DNA of 12,993 bases from a bacterium (GTDB lineage: Bacteria > Patescibacteriota > Minisyncoccia > Phycocordibacterales > UBA918): assembly GCA_027487145.1 (NCBI GenBank), contig JAIYEC010000008.1, positions 1 through 12,993 on the forward strand, in the 5' to 3' direction. Below the pieces are notes generated by a model. It was not told the origin of the DNA, did not search any database, and saw only the letters and a list, made by a program, of their open reading frames with translations. The position numbers and the translations under genes are program-made. Below are positions 11,687 through 12,993 of this stretch, piece after piece (position 1 is the first letter of the stretch; each line of letters opens with the position of its first letter).

Positions 11687-12492
11687 GAAATAAAACTCAC
11701 GTACCCAACCAAACAAGCCAAGATCACGTTGTACCAGATAAATGGCCACAGCGTGTATTTTTTTACATACCCAAGAAATACATGGATACTAAAAAGAGCG
11801 ACGATGAAGGTCACTATCCCTCCTGCGATTATTGGAGTCCAATCGATACTACCGTTTGCCGTAATGAGCTCAAGTAGTTTTCGAATACCGACAACGGTTG
11901 TAACGGGAATAGCCAAGAGGAATGAGAAGCGAGCCGCTTCATACCGGGACATACCAAGGAGCATACCTCCCGACATAACTGCCCCAGCCCGAGAAAAACC
12001 TGGTAACAATGACAGCACTTGAAACAGTCCAATCAACAGTCCATTTTTTGCTGTTACTGACTCGTGGACTGGTCGATTGTAATATCGCCACTCGGCATAC
12101 ATAAAAAACACCGCGGAGAAAAATAAAACAACTGCTACAAAGCCTGTAGTTTGAGAATTCCCTAGTGCATATGGCTCTACGAAGAACCCAACCGAAATGG
12201 CAGGAATCGAACCGAGTAGGAGTGCTTTGAGTAAGATGAAATCTTTATCATTTACAGGAAGTCGTCCCATCTTTCGCAAAAGAGCTTGAATTACTGTCCA
12301 GATATCTGACCGAAAATACACAACAGCTGCTACCGCCGTGGCTATATGGAGAACTCCAAGAAGCGCAGTGGTATCTGTTTTATCAAAAGAGAGGAGGTTT
12401 TGAATCAGGGAGATGTGACCAGATGAGGAAATAGGTAAGAATTCCGTTATCCCCTCCAAACAGCCGAGCAAGATACCTTCTAATACTGACAT
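11683..12492 (-). CDS. uppP: Undecaprenyl-diphosphate phosphatase (UppP/BacA)
   Basis: This 269-residue integral membrane phosphatase would recycle undecaprenyl diphosphate to the monophosphate carrier used for peptidoglycan and surface polysaccharide assembly. The first family motif EGITEFLPISSSGH (13-26) and the second PGFSRAGAVMSGGMLLGMSR (164-183, canonical PGxSRSGxT with Ala and Val replacing Ser and Thr) are both present, with about eight hydrophobic segments and normal length. The ATG at 12492 begins the standard MSxLEGIxLGxxEGxTEF lead. The -10 TATACT (12505-12500) ends 7 nt upstream, predicting a leaderless mRNA. Its 3' end overlaps the exonuclease stop by 4 bp, tail to tail. Confidence 0.94.
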   Translation of the reverse strand: MSVLEGILLGCLEGITEFLPISSSGHISLIQNLLSFDKTDTTALLGVLHIATAVAAVVYFRSDIWTVIQALLRKMGRLPVNDKDFILLKALLLGSIPAISVGFFVEPYALGNSQTTGFVAVVLFFSAVFFMYAEWRYYNRPVHESVTAKNGLLIGLFQVLSLLPGFSRAGAVMSGGMLLGMSRYEAARFSFLLAIPVTTVVGIRKLLELITANGSIDWTPIIAGGIVTFIVALFSIHVFLGYVKKYTLWPFIWYNVILACLVGYVSFIS

Positions 12493-12496
12493 TACA

Positions 12497-12529
12497 AAAA
12501 GTATACCATGGCAATTATGGTATACTTTT
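12497..12529. promoter_or_regulatory. Perfect 13-bp inverted repeat with outward-facing extended -10 boxes (uppP / dsbA-like)
   Basis: aaaagtataccat (12497-12509) and atggtatactttt (12517-12529) are exact reverse complements around ggcaatt. Each arm contains TGgTATACT reading outward: plus strand 12518-12526 toward the thiol oxidoreductase, minus strand 12508-12500 toward uppP. The simplest reading is a symmetrical divergent promoter. A dimeric regulator could bind the same symmetry. Confidence 0.65.
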
Positions 12530-12559
12530 AATTATTTACTAATAAATACCCGTCTTTGT

Positions 12560-12993
12560 ATGGACCCGTATCGAGAAGCTCCAAGAAGTCACCCTGCCGT
12601 ACCAGCGGCTATTGTCATCGGCTTTGCCATGATTGCACTCGCGATCTTTTTTACCGGAAACGGAAAAGAAAGCACTTCGCAAATTCCCTCAAACATTCCC
12701 GAAGGAGATGTTTTGGCGACAACCGTTCGCCCTCCAGACCAAACTGATTTCATCAAAGGTAATCCTAATGCCCCAATCGTCATGATTGAATACTCTGATT
12801 ATGACTGTCCTTTTTGTAAGCAGTATCACGAAACGCTTAATCAGATTATGAATGAGTACGGCATCACTGGTCGGGTAGCTTGGGTGTATCGACAATTCCC
12901 GCTTGAACAGCTACACCCTAACGCTCCTAAAATCAGCGAGGCGGCATTGTGTGTCGGTGATCTTGGCGGCAGTGCTGCATTTTGGAAATTCAC
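12560..12993 (+). CDS. Membrane-anchored DsbA-family thiol-disulfide oxidoreductase (3' end outside window)
   Basis: The visible 144 residues begin MDPYREAPRSHP, followed by a membrane anchor (about 13-32), a spacer (about 33-60) and a thioredoxin-like domain of the DsbA/thioredoxin_4 type. That domain has FIKGNPNAPIVMIEYSDYDCPFCKQYH (64-90) with the redox pair Cys-83/Cys-86 in a CPFC active site, then the DsbA-type VYRQFPLEQLHPNA (109-122). The topology puts the catalytic domain outside the cytoplasm, where it would oxidise or isomerise cysteines of secreted proteins. The ATG at 12560 is 33 nt after the extended -10 box, a longer leader than at most other starts here, and shows no Shine-Dalgarno sequence. 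The cis-Pro loop and C-terminus lie beyond the window. Confidence 0.9.
   Translation, partial: MDPYREAPRSHPAVPAAIVIGFAMIALAIFFTGNGKESTSQIPSNIPEGDVLATTVRPPDQTDFIKGNPNAPIVMIEYSDYDCPFCKQYHETLNQIMNEYGITGRVAWVYRQFPLEQLHPNAPKISEAALCVGDLGGSAAFWKF

Noticed and set aside
1..12993. tRNA, rRNA, CRISPR array, transposase or alternative genetic code
   Set aside because: No cloverleaf-like segment, regularly spaced repeats or transposase motifs were seen, and truB ends in TGA while the other genes read normally with TAA/TAG stops.

Overview
The window looks like part of a small-genome Patescibacteria/CPR chromosome, most likely Parcubacteria (Paceibacteria). The reasons are compact genes with 0-50 bp gaps, no recognisable Shine-Dalgarno sequence at almost any start, small conserved membrane proteins of a kind seen in that group, and moderate-to-low GC. 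TGA is used as a stop (truB at 5106-5108), so this is standard code 11 and not a code-25 Gracilibacteria-type genome. The taxonomic placement is inference from gene character, not from a marker search.

Layout. 2-442 is the C-terminal part of a His/Cys-containing protein of unknown function. 459-4051 is a redox module. A membrane RnfD/NqrB-like protein fused to a ferredoxin-NAD(P)H-reductase-type flavoprotein lies on the minus strand. Diverging from it on the plus strand are two paralogous membrane-anchored FMN-binding proteins and ApbE, the FMN transferase that would load them. Together they suggest a minimal NAD(P)H-to-extracytosolic-flavin electron transfer route. A 26-codon putative membrane microprotein (4060-4140) follows. 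Then come truB, rpmG (bL33, 59 codons, with its own strong promoter and terminator), a class I fructose-bisphosphate aldolase (minus), a two-gene ABC-2 exporter (minus), prmC, a small two-helix membrane protein, a bacterial PH-domain membrane protein, hisS, a DEDDy 3'-5' exonuclease, uppP (minus) and the 5' part of a membrane-anchored DsbA-like thiol oxidoreductase that runs off the window.

Non-coding structure. Two copies of a roughly 120-bp imperfect palindromic repeat with a shared core lie in opposite orientations at about 4137-4260 and 5373-5494. They look like a dispersed MITE/REP-like family. Factor-independent terminators follow rpmG and hisS, and a symmetrical hairpin separates the ABC operon from the aldolase gene. 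At many starts a -10 hexamer lies only 6-10 nt before the ATG, which predicts widespread leaderless mRNAs. This pattern also decides several start codons (NqrB-like at 1988, aldolase at 6497, exonuclease at 11111). Three coding regions (apbE, prmC, exonuclease) contain strong inverted repeats that are unlikely by chance. A perfect 13-bp inverted repeat between uppP and dsbA carries outward-facing extended -10 boxes on both strands.

How it fits together. The housekeeping genes (tRNA modification, ribosomal protein, release-factor methylation, tRNA charging, glycolysis, undecaprenyl phosphate recycling) surround a cell-surface redox theme: flavinylated proteins at one end and a thiol-disulfide oxidoreductase at the other. 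No tRNA, rRNA, CRISPR array or transposase gene was seen.
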